Part shown: piece after piece, positions 17,539 through 25,459 of the stretch | How positions within the stretch are numbered: the stretch's first letter is position 1 | How the letters are laid out: each line of letters begins with the position of its first letter | NCBI RefSeq assembly: GCF_018687955.1 | Contig: NZ_CP061309.1 | Coordinates: 1,359,564-1,423,563 of the forward strand | DNA from: Polynucleobacter ibericus | Lineage (GTDB): Bacteria > Pseudomonadota > Gammaproteobacteria > Burkholderiales > Burkholderiaceae | Length of the DNA stretch: 64,000 bases | Reading direction: 5' to 3' | Translations under genes and position numbers: made by a program | The notes under the pieces: model-generated | The model's database searches: none | Told to the model about the DNA's origin: nothing | What the model saw: the letters and a program-made list of their open reading frames with translations, nothing else

Positions 17539-18480
17539 ATGAAACAGAAATTAACTCAAGAATTACTGCTTAGCCTTACTGCCGATACACCATCGATATC
17601 GCCAAAGTTTTTCTATGATGAGATAGGCTCACATCTATTTGAAGTGATTACGCTCCTGGACGAATACTATCCAACTCGTACTGAAAAGTGGATTATGGAT
17701 AACTATCAAAGCGAGATTGCTAATGCAGTAGGTTCTTGCGATGCCCTCCTTGATCTTGGGGCGGGTAATTGCATAAAGGCTAGCCAGCTTTTTAATAGCA
17801 TTAAACCCAAGCAATACCATGCATTAGATATTTCAAAAGAGTTTTTAGAGACGGCTGTCGCTGATTTACGAAAGCAGTTTCCACAGATCAGCATGTCTGC
17901 CCATGCAGTTGATTTGAGCCAAACATTCACATTTCCTACTTTGCAAAACTTAAGGAAAATATTTTTCTTTCCGGGATCTTCAATTGGCAACTACGACCCC
18001 GACAAAGCAGATGCATTTTTTAGTAATCTAGCTATTCAGTGCAATGATGATGGTGGATTACTGATTGGCGTTGATTTAGTCAAGGATGTTCAGACTCTAA
18101 ATTGCGCCTACAACGATGCTTTGGGCGTTACAGCTGCATTTAATCTGAATGCCCTACTGAACATAAACAAGTTGATTGGTAGTAACTTTAATCCGGTGAA
18201 CTGGGAGCATTACGCTTTTTTCAACACATCCCTGTCTCGTATTGAAATGCATCTGCGAGCCCGCGATGATGTGAAAGTGACTATTCCGGAGTTGGGCTCA
18301 AAAGATCATGTTCTTACATTTAAAGCAGGTGATTTAATTCATACTGAAAATAGCTACAAATATACTCAAGATGATTTTGTAGAAAAACTCCGTTCCGCTG
18401 GATTTGAGAATATCCACTCTTGGACTGATCCTCAAAATCACTTCCTAGTCTGCTTCGTAAATGCAAGAAAGATTTCTTAA
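17539..18480 (+). CDS. egtD: L-histidine N-alpha-methyltransferase EgtD
   Basis: A 313-residue SAM-dependent enzyme that trimethylates histidine to hercynine, the shared precursor of ergothioneine and selenoneine. Family signatures are SPKFFYDEIGSHLFE near residue 20, the SAM loop LLDLGAGN, the FFPGSSIGNYDP asparagine region and the histidine-binding TENSYKY near the C-terminus. Length is normal (about 320). It follows the importer genes and converges on senB with a 4-base overlap of coding ends. In a cluster lacking egtA and egtC it supplies hercynine to SenA. Confidence 0.93.
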   Translation: MKQKLTQELLLSLTADTPSISPKFFYDEIGSHLFEVITLLDEYYPTRTEKWIMDNYQSEIANAVGSCDALLDLGAGNCIKASQLFNSIKPKQYHALDISKEFLETAVADLRKQFPQISMSAHAVDLSQTFTFPTLQNLRKIFFFPGSSIGNYDPDKADAFFSNLAIQCNDDGGLLIGVDLVKDVQTLNCAYNDALGVTAAFNLNALLNINKLIGSNFNPVNWEHYAFFNTSLSRIEMHLRARDDVKVTIPELGSKDHVLTFKAGDLIHTENSYKYTQDDFVEKLRSAGFENIHSWTDPQNHFLVCFVNARKIS

Positions 18481-19505
18481 AACTGCCTGCTCATTAGCTT
18501 ATTCAGTAATTTTTGAATTGATTCTTGCTCTTGCTGTGGGCTAATGAGATGCTTGCGAGCCTCGATACACTTTTTCAGTGCAGAGTAAAAATGTGCATCC
18601 GTTTCTGCTTGATGTATCAGAGTTGCAAGTGCAGCTTCATCGGCAACTGGGTAATAACCAGGGTAGTCGTCTCCAAGCAAACCTCGGTTACCCGCTATAT
18701 CCGATGCAATGATCGGAACACCTAACGCTATCGCCTCAGAGACAACATGTGCCCCACCCTCCATGCGACTAGAAATCACCATTAAGCGACTTTCAGAAAG
18801 AATCCTCATGGCTTCCTCATGGCTTAACTCGCCCATCCATCGATAGCGATCAAGTTTGTTGCTGTAGTCCTTAGCTGCACGCTCCATTTCAGGATTCATA
18901 GCCTTACCCATATGCAAGACATGCGCTTGAGAATCAGCAGGCATAAGAAATTGGCTACGGGCAATACAGAACGGATCTTTCTCCTCCCTCAGATGACCAA
19001 TTACCGCCACCTGAAAACCTGACCCCGTATTTTGACTATGAGCGCCCACCTCTACCGATTGAAAAATGACTTCAGCCTTATGTCGCAAGTTGGGCGGAAT
19101 AGAACCCAAGGCAGTTGATTGTAAAACTACCAAGGCATCTGCTAAATTCATTGATTGCAGTACTTCATCATGGATAGCCATATCTCGATATAGATCGGTG
19201 CCCGTCAAAACAAGTGCAACCGGCCTATCGGGATATTGCCTCTTAAATTGCAAAATAGATTGGTAACTACGGTAGGCATGCAGTGTAATGAGCAAACCAG
19301 CATCTCCGCCGGACCATGATTCAGTTACCCTAGAAACGTAACCCAGATCCCGTAAAAATACCTGCCAGCGCATAGCCGTCATACGGTTGCCATGCAGACT
19401 ACCAGGCGGTGCTGGTGTCACGATTTCAATAATAGGTTTGATAGGGAGCCTTACAGTAATTCTCCCAATATTAAACAAAATTGATACTTTTTTCCTGCTG
19501 CTCAA
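18477..19505 (-). CDS. senB: SenB-like selenosugar synthase (glycosyltransferase fold)
   Basis: A 342-residue GT-B-type protein. It has the opening IIEIVTPAPPGSLHGNRMTA, which I recognise from the family formerly called TIGR04348 and now known as SenB, the enzyme joining selenophosphate with a UDP-sugar to give a selenosugar. The second half has the donor-binding ISSRMEGGAHVVSEAIALGVPIIAS region. The start codon is TTG at 19505, supported by GGGAG 7 bases upstream. An internal start nearer RLPIKPIIEI is possible. It is transcribed toward egtD, and their ends overlap by 4 bases. Confidence 0.8.
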   Translation of the reverse strand: MSSRKKVSILFNIGRITVRLPIKPIIEIVTPAPPGSLHGNRMTAMRWQVFLRDLGYVSRVTESWSGGDAGLLITLHAYRSYQSILQFKRQYPDRPVALVLTGTDLYRDMAIHDEVLQSMNLADALVVLQSTALGSIPPNLRHKAEVIFQSVEVGAHSQNTGSGFQVAVIGHLREEKDPFCIARSQFLMPADSQAHVLHMGKAMNPEMERAAKDYSNKLDRYRWMGELSHEEAMRILSESRLMVISSRMEGGAHVVSEAIALGVPIIASDIAGNRGLLGDDYPGYYPVADEAALATLIHQAETDAHFYSALKKCIEARKHLISPQQEQESIQKLLNKLMSRQF

Positions 19506-19729
19506 TTAAACACTCCCATCAATTGATGGCTATCAATGCAAAAAGTATTTAGGATTGAGCTTTGGATCACAAGTAAGATGAAAAACGTCATGGGCTACAC
19601 CTATGCAAGATACGGCTAAGGCCATATAACTTCAGGTACAGAATCAAGCTTTAGGCAAATATGCAATCACTCAGTCAATTTTTGATCCTATAGGCCATTG
19701 ATTTGTATAGGATTTTAGGGCTGATACTT
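19506..19729. other. Gene-free stretch between senB and tRNA-Lys fragment copy 3
   Basis: The 224 bases contain the senB Shine-Dalgarno (near 19513-19517) and presumably its promoter. I see no further open frame with a plausible start and no integrase remnant. Confidence 0.45.
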
Positions 19730-19796
19730 CTTTGAATCCGTTAGTCGCGAGTTCAAAAACGAAGTTTCGACGCAGTCAATCTCGCCCGACCTACCA
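19730..19796 (+). repeat. Degenerate tRNA-Lys 3'-half fragment, att-like repeat copy 3
   Basis: It reads CTTTGAATCCGTTAGTCGCGAGTTC, then 23 foreign bases (19755-19777), then AATCTCGCCCGACCTACCA. Against copy 1 it has three substitutions, and the single G of the T-loop is replaced by the 23 bases. It cannot form a tRNA and marks the right boundary of the cassette with the selenium genes. Confidence 0.8.
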
Positions 19797-19803
19797 ATAA
19801 TAC

Positions 19804-19833
19804 AAAAGCCACCCTAGGGTGGCTTTATCTTTT
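19804..19833 (+). terminator. Terminator after tRNA-Lys fragment 3
   Basis: AAAGCCACCCT and AGGGTGGCTTT form a perfect 11-bp inverted repeat with no spacer (19805-19826), followed by a T-rich tract. It may also serve the converging minus-strand gene ending at 19841. Confidence 0.7.
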
Positions 19834-19840
19834 AGCAAAA

Positions 19841-20173
19841 TTATTGCGCCCTTCTGCCTCCAGGCCTATATCGATCCATCACCTGATCGAGACTACCATT
19901 AGTGATACTGGGATTTGCTTTTTGTAGACAGCTTAATAAAACAGCCTTGTTAGCATGTTTTTGATTTCCCTCTGGCATAGCTCCACGAGGCGCTGGATTG
20001 ACATTGCTAAAGCAAATTCTGAATTGTTCCGGCGTTATACCAAGATCTTTACTAATTGCATTTACCGGTCTGTTTGGATCATCTCGCAAGACACCTGTCG
20101 CAGTGAGCGGGGGCTGAGAAAAGGCGTAGCCTGAAGTAATGTTAGCCGCCAGAAAAAACCAGAATGCTTTCAT
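19841..20173 (-). CDS. Small exported protein of unknown function
   Basis: A 110-residue protein with a signal peptide ending near YAFSQ. The mature part has two cysteines spaced about 29 residues apart (RICFSNVNP and LLSCLQKANPSI), which could form a disulfide, and a Pro/Gly/Arg-rich end. It looks like a conserved periplasmic protein, but I do not recognise a named family. It lies 39 bases after another exported-protein gene on the same strand. Confidence 0.6.
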   Translation of the reverse strand: MKAFWFFLAANITSGYAFSQPPLTATGVLRDDPNRPVNAISKDLGITPEQFRICFSNVNPAPRGAMPEGNQKHANKAVLLSCLQKANPSITNGSLDQVMDRYRPGGRRAQ

Positions 20174-20212
20174 TTCTAACTTATTTCTTTGGCGGCAATA
20201 GAGGCTTTGGAA

Positions 20213-20671
20213 TTATTTGCGTGTCACTTCATGACAATCTGCAACTGGTCCAGCATCTTTGTTCTTGGGAGCAGTGGTAGTTGTAGCAAAACAAACAGCA
20301 AGTTGATTAGGATTGAGTACTTTAAAACTATAAGTACCGTCTTGATCTGCCATAGCACCACTCACCATGTCAGCGCTTATAGAGCCCACGATGGGTACTG
20401 TATGACTGGCAATAGTAAAGGTGCCTGAAAATGCACGATTCTTTTGTTGGTCAAACTTATAAGTCACTACCGACTTTAAGAATCGAATTTCTCCAGCCTT
20501 ACCATTTGGATAGTGAGTGCCCGCACCAATAACAGCATCATTGGTTTCCCCTACCCAAGTACCAACTAAATTAGGCACTTGTTGAGCCCAACTTGGCTGA
20601 CAGATCAGTAATGTGCCAACAATAAGTGGGGATGCAAATAATTTAGTCACAGTAGAAAAGCTAGCTTTCAT
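20213..20671 (-). CDS. Exported protein of unknown function
   Basis: A 152-residue protein with a signal peptide ending at PSWAQQ (about residue 30). The mature part begins VPNLVGTWVGETNDAV and has alternating beta-like stretches, resembling small lipocalin-like or avidin-like periplasmic folds; this is only an impression. Two cysteines (AVCFATT and VADCHEV) near the end may pair. It is followed closely by the 110-residue exported-protein gene. Confidence 0.6.
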   Translation of the reverse strand: MKASFSTVTKLFASPLIVGTLLICQPSWAQQVPNLVGTWVGETNDAVIGAGTHYPNGKAGEIRFLKSVVTYKFDQQKNRAFSGTFTIASHTVPIVGSISADMVSGAMADQDGTYSFKVLNPNQLAVCFATTTTAPKNKDAGPVADCHEVTRK

Positions 20672-20941
20672 GGGGCACCTTTATGTAAATTTTGAGCTCT
20701 TTGGGAACTAATGCCCAAAGTATGGAATCGATAATATCAAGCCTAAGAAGATTTGCAATCTTTCGATCGTAGGATTGAGTTTTGAGCCAATTTCGACCCA
20801 AAACTGCTAATTACAAGCCCAAATAATAAACCCCCTCTCTGGACTCTCGGGGGTAACTTAAACCATATGTTGGTCTGGCAAAGATTGCTTTACCAAAACG
20901 CTCCTCGGGTAGCCTTTTCTTTTAGCTCTCTATCGGAATCA

Positions 20942-21493
20942 TTATGGTGCAACCCATTGCTTCTTGAGCACCCTTCTCACGATTGGATCAAATGTAGATA
21001 GAGGCTCATTTTTGTAATTAGGGTCAAAAGAAATTTCATCGTACTTGGCGCAAAACTCTACTGTTTGCTCATAGGCTGGATCAGATTTGTATTGATCACG
21101 TGCATTAGGATCCAAACCGAGCTTATTGCCATAAAAATAGGTCTGAAATAAGCCATGCTGAACAAGCATCCAATAGTTATTTCTAGAAATGAAGGGGTGC
21201 AGGATTGATGCGATAACTTCACCGTGGTTGAAGGGGGCTAAGGGTTCGGCAATATCGTGGAACAAAGCAACCACAACATACTCATCGTCACGATTATCAC
21301 GTAACGCTCTTGTGGCTGTTTGGAGGCAGTGATCCTTACGCGTGATGTTATAGGCAGTATCTTTAGCCAGATCTTCTAAGAGACTAAATAATTTATCAGG
21401 AAGATTGGCTAAGGTTTTTTCATGAACCTCTTTCATGACATCAAAGTCCGCTACAGTTCCTTGGTCCATTCTTGTAAAGTGCATTTTGTCCAT
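20942..21493 (-). CDS. HD-domain protein, predicted phosphohydrolase or di-iron oxygenase
   Basis: A 183-residue protein from the ATG at 21493, which has GGAAGG 6 bases upstream. An in-frame TTG at 21511 is less likely. The HD landmarks are DHCLQTATRA, the HD pair in FHDIAEPL, the NHGEVIA histidine and a VQHGLFQ histidine. The family includes predicted HD phosphohydrolases, and the spacing also recalls PhnZ/MIOX-like mixed-valent di-iron oxygenases. It stands alone, so context does not decide. Confidence 0.65.
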   Translation of the reverse strand: MDKMHFTRMDQGTVADFDVMKEVHEKTLANLPDKLFSLLEDLAKDTAYNITRKDHCLQTATRALRDNRDDEYVVVALFHDIAEPLAPFNHGEVIASILHPFISRNNYWMLVQHGLFQTYFYGNKLGLDPNARDQYKSDPAYEQTVEFCAKYDEISFDPNYKNEPLSTFDPIVRRVLKKQWVAP

Positions 21494-21669
21494 GAGGGGC
21501 CTTCCAAGCAAAAGAATTGATTGTAAGCAATATATCTAAATTTAATCCTCTTGAGGAAAATTTGATATTTAAACCTCTAAGCCCATTAGCTATCAATAAG
21601 CCATCTTCGAGTGAACCATTCTTTTGGCCCAGGATCACCGTATTCAGAGAGGCAAAATTAGGTTAATGT

Positions 21670-22158
21670 ATGCCTGAGATTAAATACTTCGCTTGGGTAA
21701 AAGTGTCCTATAAAAAATTACTATGCATTAGCTTCTTCATGTTCATTGCTGGATGCCAAAATGCGCCGGTAATCGTTCCGCCAATAAAGAATCCCGGTGG
21801 AGACGTAAGCCTCATTTTTAGTCGAGAAAATAAAGTTCTAGCTGGCCGAGAAAATGCAAGAGTTTATGTGGATGATATTGAGGTGTGCACCATTCCCAAT
21901 GGGGATAGTTGCCAGATTAATATCTCATCAGGCACGCATGCTCTCAAAGTAGATAATCCTTGGTCTTATTCATTTGGGATGTTTCTGAAGAGTTACGCAT
22001 TTTCAAGCGGCAAAACCTATCGATTTATGATCGTACCGAACAGTACAGACATACTTCTCAACATCGCCGACACCGGAAATCTTATCTATTACGAAGCCAA
22101 TAGGACCGCCGCAACCAGCGACAATGGCGACTTCACAATGAGGCTTTCTGGAGAATAA
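21670..22158 (+). CDS. Putative lipoprotein
   Basis: A 162-residue protein with an N-terminal hydrophobic segment ending in the lipobox FIAGC (Cys28), so a diacylated membrane-anchored lipoprotein is expected. The mature part has a segment like PEGA/DUF2846 domains (ENARVYVDDIEVCTIPNGDSC, then SSGTHALKV), which form small surface-exposed beta-sandwiches. It is divergent from the HD-domain gene. A shorter start inside the first 12 residues is possible. Confidence 0.65.
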   Translation: MPEIKYFAWVKVSYKKLLCISFFMFIAGCQNAPVIVPPIKNPGGDVSLIFSRENKVLAGRENARVYVDDIEVCTIPNGDSCQINISSGTHALKVDNPWSYSFGMFLKSYAFSSGKTYRFMIVPNSTDILLNIADTGNLIYYEANRTAATSDNGDFTMRLSGE

Positions 22159-22259
22159 AAAATAGGTGGTCAGCAATTTTTGCCTGATCCACCAAAATTC
22201 TTAAGAGCTTGAAGAGGAAAATGCTTTCGAGACTTTTTCTTTTAAAGCCTTGCTATTAA

Positions 22260-22673
22260 CTACTCACAAAGCCCTGTTAACAGTTGACTCCCTGAAAAGA
22301 AACCAAAGGGCTTCATTTTTCCATTTGCAAATTCATCAATGCTTAAGTAATCCACAAAAGCACCGTTTTTGCTTGCAGCCTTCTGTACCCAAATCACTTT
22401 ATAGGCATTTTTCTCGCTTCCCAGTGCAGCAACCTTAGGGTTTCTTAAGCTATCCATGATGTCGCCTATCACTTCACCAGTCTTCTTGACCACAGTAAAT
22501 TTCTGCCCAATCCTGGAGCTCTCCTTGATTAAATCTAGAGTTCCATCTGCCTTAACATAAGAATCGCTCACAACCTCACACACGTAAGCATTGGGAGCTG
22601 CATAGGCCTGCAAGGAAGTAAGCGCTGCAAACACAGCAAGCAGCATGAATGAGAAGAAATTTGTAGCGCGCAT
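22260..22673 (-). CDS. Exported protein of unknown function
   Basis: A 137-residue protein with a signal peptide ending at AYAA (about residue 26). The mature part starts PNAYVCEVVSDSYV and ends TGLCE, so two terminal cysteines may form a disulfide. No named family is recognised. It lies 33 bases downstream of the iron-binding-protein gene on the same strand and could share its transcript. Confidence 0.55.
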   Translation of the reverse strand: MRATNFFSFMLLAVFAALTSLQAYAAPNAYVCEVVSDSYVKADGTLDLIKESSRIGQKFTVVKKTGEVIGDIMDSLRNPKVAALGSEKNAYKVIWVQKAASKNGAFVDYLSIDEFANGKMKPFGFFSGSQLLTGLCE

Positions 22674-22706
22674 AAGACCTCTTTTTACTCTATTTTATCC
22701 AAGAAC

Positions 22707-23765
22707 TTATTTATACCCAGCACGATCTAACAACCTTTGGGCTGCAACTTGATTTTTACCAATCGCTGCGACAGATATATTCTCCGCTTTGAATGGTCCT
22801 AATAACTTTAGTCCTTCATTATTAATCTTGACGGACTTGACTACCGGCCACTCATTATTACCGTCGGCAAAATATTCTTGGGCAGAGTCACTCGCCAGGT
22901 ATTCTAAAAACTGGACGGCCGCCTGGGGATGGGGTGCATTTTTAGCAACACCGCCACCAGCGATATTGATATGGGTACCAGTGGTTTTTTGATTAGGCCA
23001 GACAAAACCGATCTTAGATACCAGTTCTTGATCCTCTGGTTTGGTTGACCTTAGCAGCCTTACTAAGTAGTAGGAATTTGTCAGAGCTACGCCGCACTCA
23101 CCAGAAGCTACCGCCTTGATTTGATCCGTATCGCCACCTCTTGGTGGTCTAGCCATATTGGCTACCATTCCTTTAGCCCATGCTTCTGTGGCAGTCTCAC
23201 CACGTCGCTCAATCATGGCGCCAATTAATGACAGCATGTAAGGATGTGCGCCAGAGCGCGTACATACCTTACCTTTATTCATCGGCTCAGCCAACTTCTC
23301 ATAGGTATCTACATCTTGAGGACTTACCTTGGCTTTGTTATAAACCACGAGGCGCGCTCTCGTTGAAAAGCCAAACCAAGTAGAACCCTCTGCTTCAGGC
23401 TTAGAGCGTAAGTTAGCCGGAATACGACTCTCTAAATATTTTGATTGGATAGGTTTAAAAAAGCCATCAATCTGAGCGCGCCATAATCTTGCAGCATCGA
23501 CCATCAAGATGACATCAGCCGAACTATTGGCGCCCTCGCTTTTGATTCTTTCTGCCAAAGCATTGTCATCCGCTTCAATGCGATTAATTTTGATGCCAGT
23601 CTTTTTAGTGAAGTCACTATAGAGCGCCTCATCGGTTTGGTAATGACGGGCAGAATATAAATTTAATTCTTTATCGCCTGTTTGGGCTTGAACTGATCCC
23701 ATGCAGCAAAACATTGCCAGCAGAAAAGGGATGCCGAGTTTTGTGAAGCATTGTTGCTGAGTCAT
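22707..23765 (-). CDS. fbpA: Ferric iron ABC transporter periplasmic binding protein FbpA/AfuA
   Basis: A 352-residue protein from the ATG at 23765; an upstream in-frame ATG at 23825 would add a non-signal-like leader that overlaps the Fur box. The signal peptide ends at SVQAQ. The mature start KELNLYSARHYQTDEALYSDF is the classic FbpA/Idi opening, and the Tyr pair near LTNSYYLVRLL fits the Fe(III)-binding tyrosines. It delivers ferric iron to FbpB/FbpC encoded next to it. A Fur box 45 bases upstream indicates iron repression. Confidence 0.9.
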   Translation of the reverse strand: MTQQQCFTKLGIPFLLAMFCCMGSVQAQTGDKELNLYSARHYQTDEALYSDFTKKTGIKINRIEADDNALAERIKSEGANSSADVILMVDAARLWRAQIDGFFKPIQSKYLESRIPANLRSKPEAEGSTWFGFSTRARLVVYNKAKVSPQDVDTYEKLAEPMNKGKVCTRSGAHPYMLSLIGAMIERRGETATEAWAKGMVANMARPPRGGDTDQIKAVASGECGVALTNSYYLVRLLRSTKPEDQELVSKIGFVWPNQKTTGTHINIAGGGVAKNAPHPQAAVQFLEYLASDSAQEYFADGNNEWPVVKSVKINNEGLKLLGPFKAENISVAAIGKNQVAAQRLLDRAGYK

Positions 23766-23796
23766 AGTGCATAAATGATTAAAAGAGAGATATCTC

Positions 23797-23825
23797 AATT
23801 TATCATAAATGCGAATGATTATCAA
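23797..23825 (-). promoter_or_regulatory. Promoter with overlapping Fur box upstream of fbpA
   Basis: On the minus strand a -35-like TTGATA (23825-23820) and a TAAATT -10 (23802-23797) are 17 bases apart. Bases 23810-23824 match the 7-1-7 Fur consensus TGATAATnATTATCA at 12 of 14 positions and cover the -35 side. The site abuts the stop codon of fbpB, so fbpA can be transcribed independently of fbpB under iron control. Confidence 0.65.
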
Positions 23826-25391
23826 TTAAGATTTTGCAATCACCCTGGAGAGCAGTAGAACAGGGATAAGCCCTGCTAAAACAATGGTTAAGGAAGGTAA
23901 TGCTAGCTCTGCTAAGCGCTCATCGGCAGCCAATTGGTAGGTCGCAACCGCCAAGGTATCAAAATTAAATGGGCGTAACAGCAGTGTTGCTGGCAACTCT
24001 TTCATCACATCTACAAAGACAAATAGACCGGCTGTCATGAGGCTGCGCTTTAGCAGGGGGATGTGCACCCTCCTCAGAATCTGCGGCTTGGATAAACCTA
24101 GTAAAGCGGCTGAACCGTCCATGGATGGCGTAATTCTGGAAAGGCCTGCCTCAACACTTTGTAAGCTGGAAGATAAAAATCGGACTAAATAGGCATATAC
24201 CAAGACTAGCAAGCTCGCTGACATCCACCAAGCTAGCTGAAAAATCTCCAAGAACGACAAAATACCGATTGCCAATACAGCTCCCGGTAATGCATAGCCA
24301 AAACTGAGTAAGCGGTTAACCCAATGGAGTTTTGAATGCACTCGCACTGAATAGGCAAAAAAGATTGCCAGCGCCACAGAGATAACAGCAGTAATGAAAG
24401 ATACTGACAATGAATTGGTTAGCCAACCAAAATAACGAATATCTACATTCAGTCCCTGCTGATATAAAAGCTGCAAGAGCGCAAAGGCTGGTAGTAAGAA
24501 GCCACACAGCAAGGTGCCCCCGCAAAATATAAACGCAAGAGAGGCTTTCTTTCCAGATAAGCGTTTTGTAACAGACTTCGCTTGAGAGGATGAAGCGTAG
24601 CGTAATTTTGAACGGCTACTTTGCTCTATAAAAAAGATGAGCAAAATGAAACTCAGCAAGCCCAAAGCCAATTGGACTGCGGCCAAGCGATCGCCAAAAG
24701 AAAGCCAGGCCTTGAAAATTCCAGTAGCAAACGTTTGGACACCAAAGTAAGAAACTGCACCGAAATCTGCCAAGACTTCCATCAATGCTAATGCCATACC
24801 CGCAAAGATAGCTGGTCTTGCCATGGGGAGCACGAGGTTAATAAAACCTTGCCATGGGCTATAGCCAAGTGTTTCAGAAACTTCAATCAGACGTCGACTA
24901 CGCTCTATAAATGCAGTGCGCGTAATGAGGTACACATAAGGAAATAAACAAAAAGAGAAAGACCAAATTGCTCCAGCCATTGATCTCGGGTCAGGGAAAA
25001 ACCATAAAGTATCAACACCAAGTAATGTGCGTATTACTGTTTGTATAGGGCCGGAGAATTGGAGGAGATCTACAAAAAGATAGGCCATGACATAAGTTGG
25101 TACAGCCAGCGGCAGAATTAAAGCCCACTCAAAGATCTTTTTTCCAGGAAAGTCATAACTTGCAATGATCCAGGCATTACCCACTCCCAGAATAAATACC
25201 CCTACCCCGACACCAAAGATTAAGACCAAAGTGGAGGCAATGTATCCGCCTAGAACATAGTTCCATAAATGACTCAGCGTACTTGTAGCCAATACATCGA
25301 CACCTACCCCCGCCGGGAAAAGGAATGGCGCAACCAAGCCGAATAGCGGCAAAAATAGAAACACGGCAAGGGGTACCACAATAGGTTTCAT
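23826..25391 (-). CDS. fbpB: Ferric iron ABC transporter permease FbpB
   Basis: A 521-residue fused double permease with about twelve membrane segments and two binding-protein-dependent transport domains, each with an EAA-type loop (SETLGYSPWQGFINLVLPMAR and ALLGLSKPQILRRVHIPLL, shown in part). This is the FbpB/SfuB layout. It lies upstream of fbpA on the same strand with a 60-base gap that carries a Fur box, and divergent from fbpC. The order permease then binding protein, with a separate divergent ATPase, is less common than fbpABC. Confidence 0.9.
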   Translation of the reverse strand: MKPIVVPLAVFLFLPLFGLVAPFLFPAGVGVDVLATSTLSHLWNYVLGGYIASTLVLIFGVGVGVFILGVGNAWIIASYDFPGKKIFEWALILPLAVPTYVMAYLFVDLLQFSGPIQTVIRTLLGVDTLWFFPDPRSMAGAIWSFSFCLFPYVYLITRTAFIERSRRLIEVSETLGYSPWQGFINLVLPMARPAIFAGMALALMEVLADFGAVSYFGVQTFATGIFKAWLSFGDRLAAVQLALGLLSFILLIFFIEQSSRSKLRYASSSQAKSVTKRLSGKKASLAFIFCGGTLLCGFLLPAFALLQLLYQQGLNVDIRYFGWLTNSLSVSFITAVISVALAIFFAYSVRVHSKLHWVNRLLSFGYALPGAVLAIGILSFLEIFQLAWWMSASLLVLVYAYLVRFLSSSLQSVEAGLSRITPSMDGSAALLGLSKPQILRRVHIPLLKRSLMTAGLFVFVDVMKELPATLLLRPFNFDTLAVATYQLAADERLAELALPSLTIVLAGLIPVLLLSRVIAKS

Positions 25392-25459
25392 GAATTCGAC
25401 AATCCGTTTAGACTCTAGCTATGCATTAAACCATTAGCACTGATGAGAAAATTATAGTA

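Noticed and set aside
20825-20865. CCCCC/GGGGG hairpin near 20830-20853 as a terminator
   Set aside because: The stem is only about six base pairs with a long loop and no T-run, so I do not call it.
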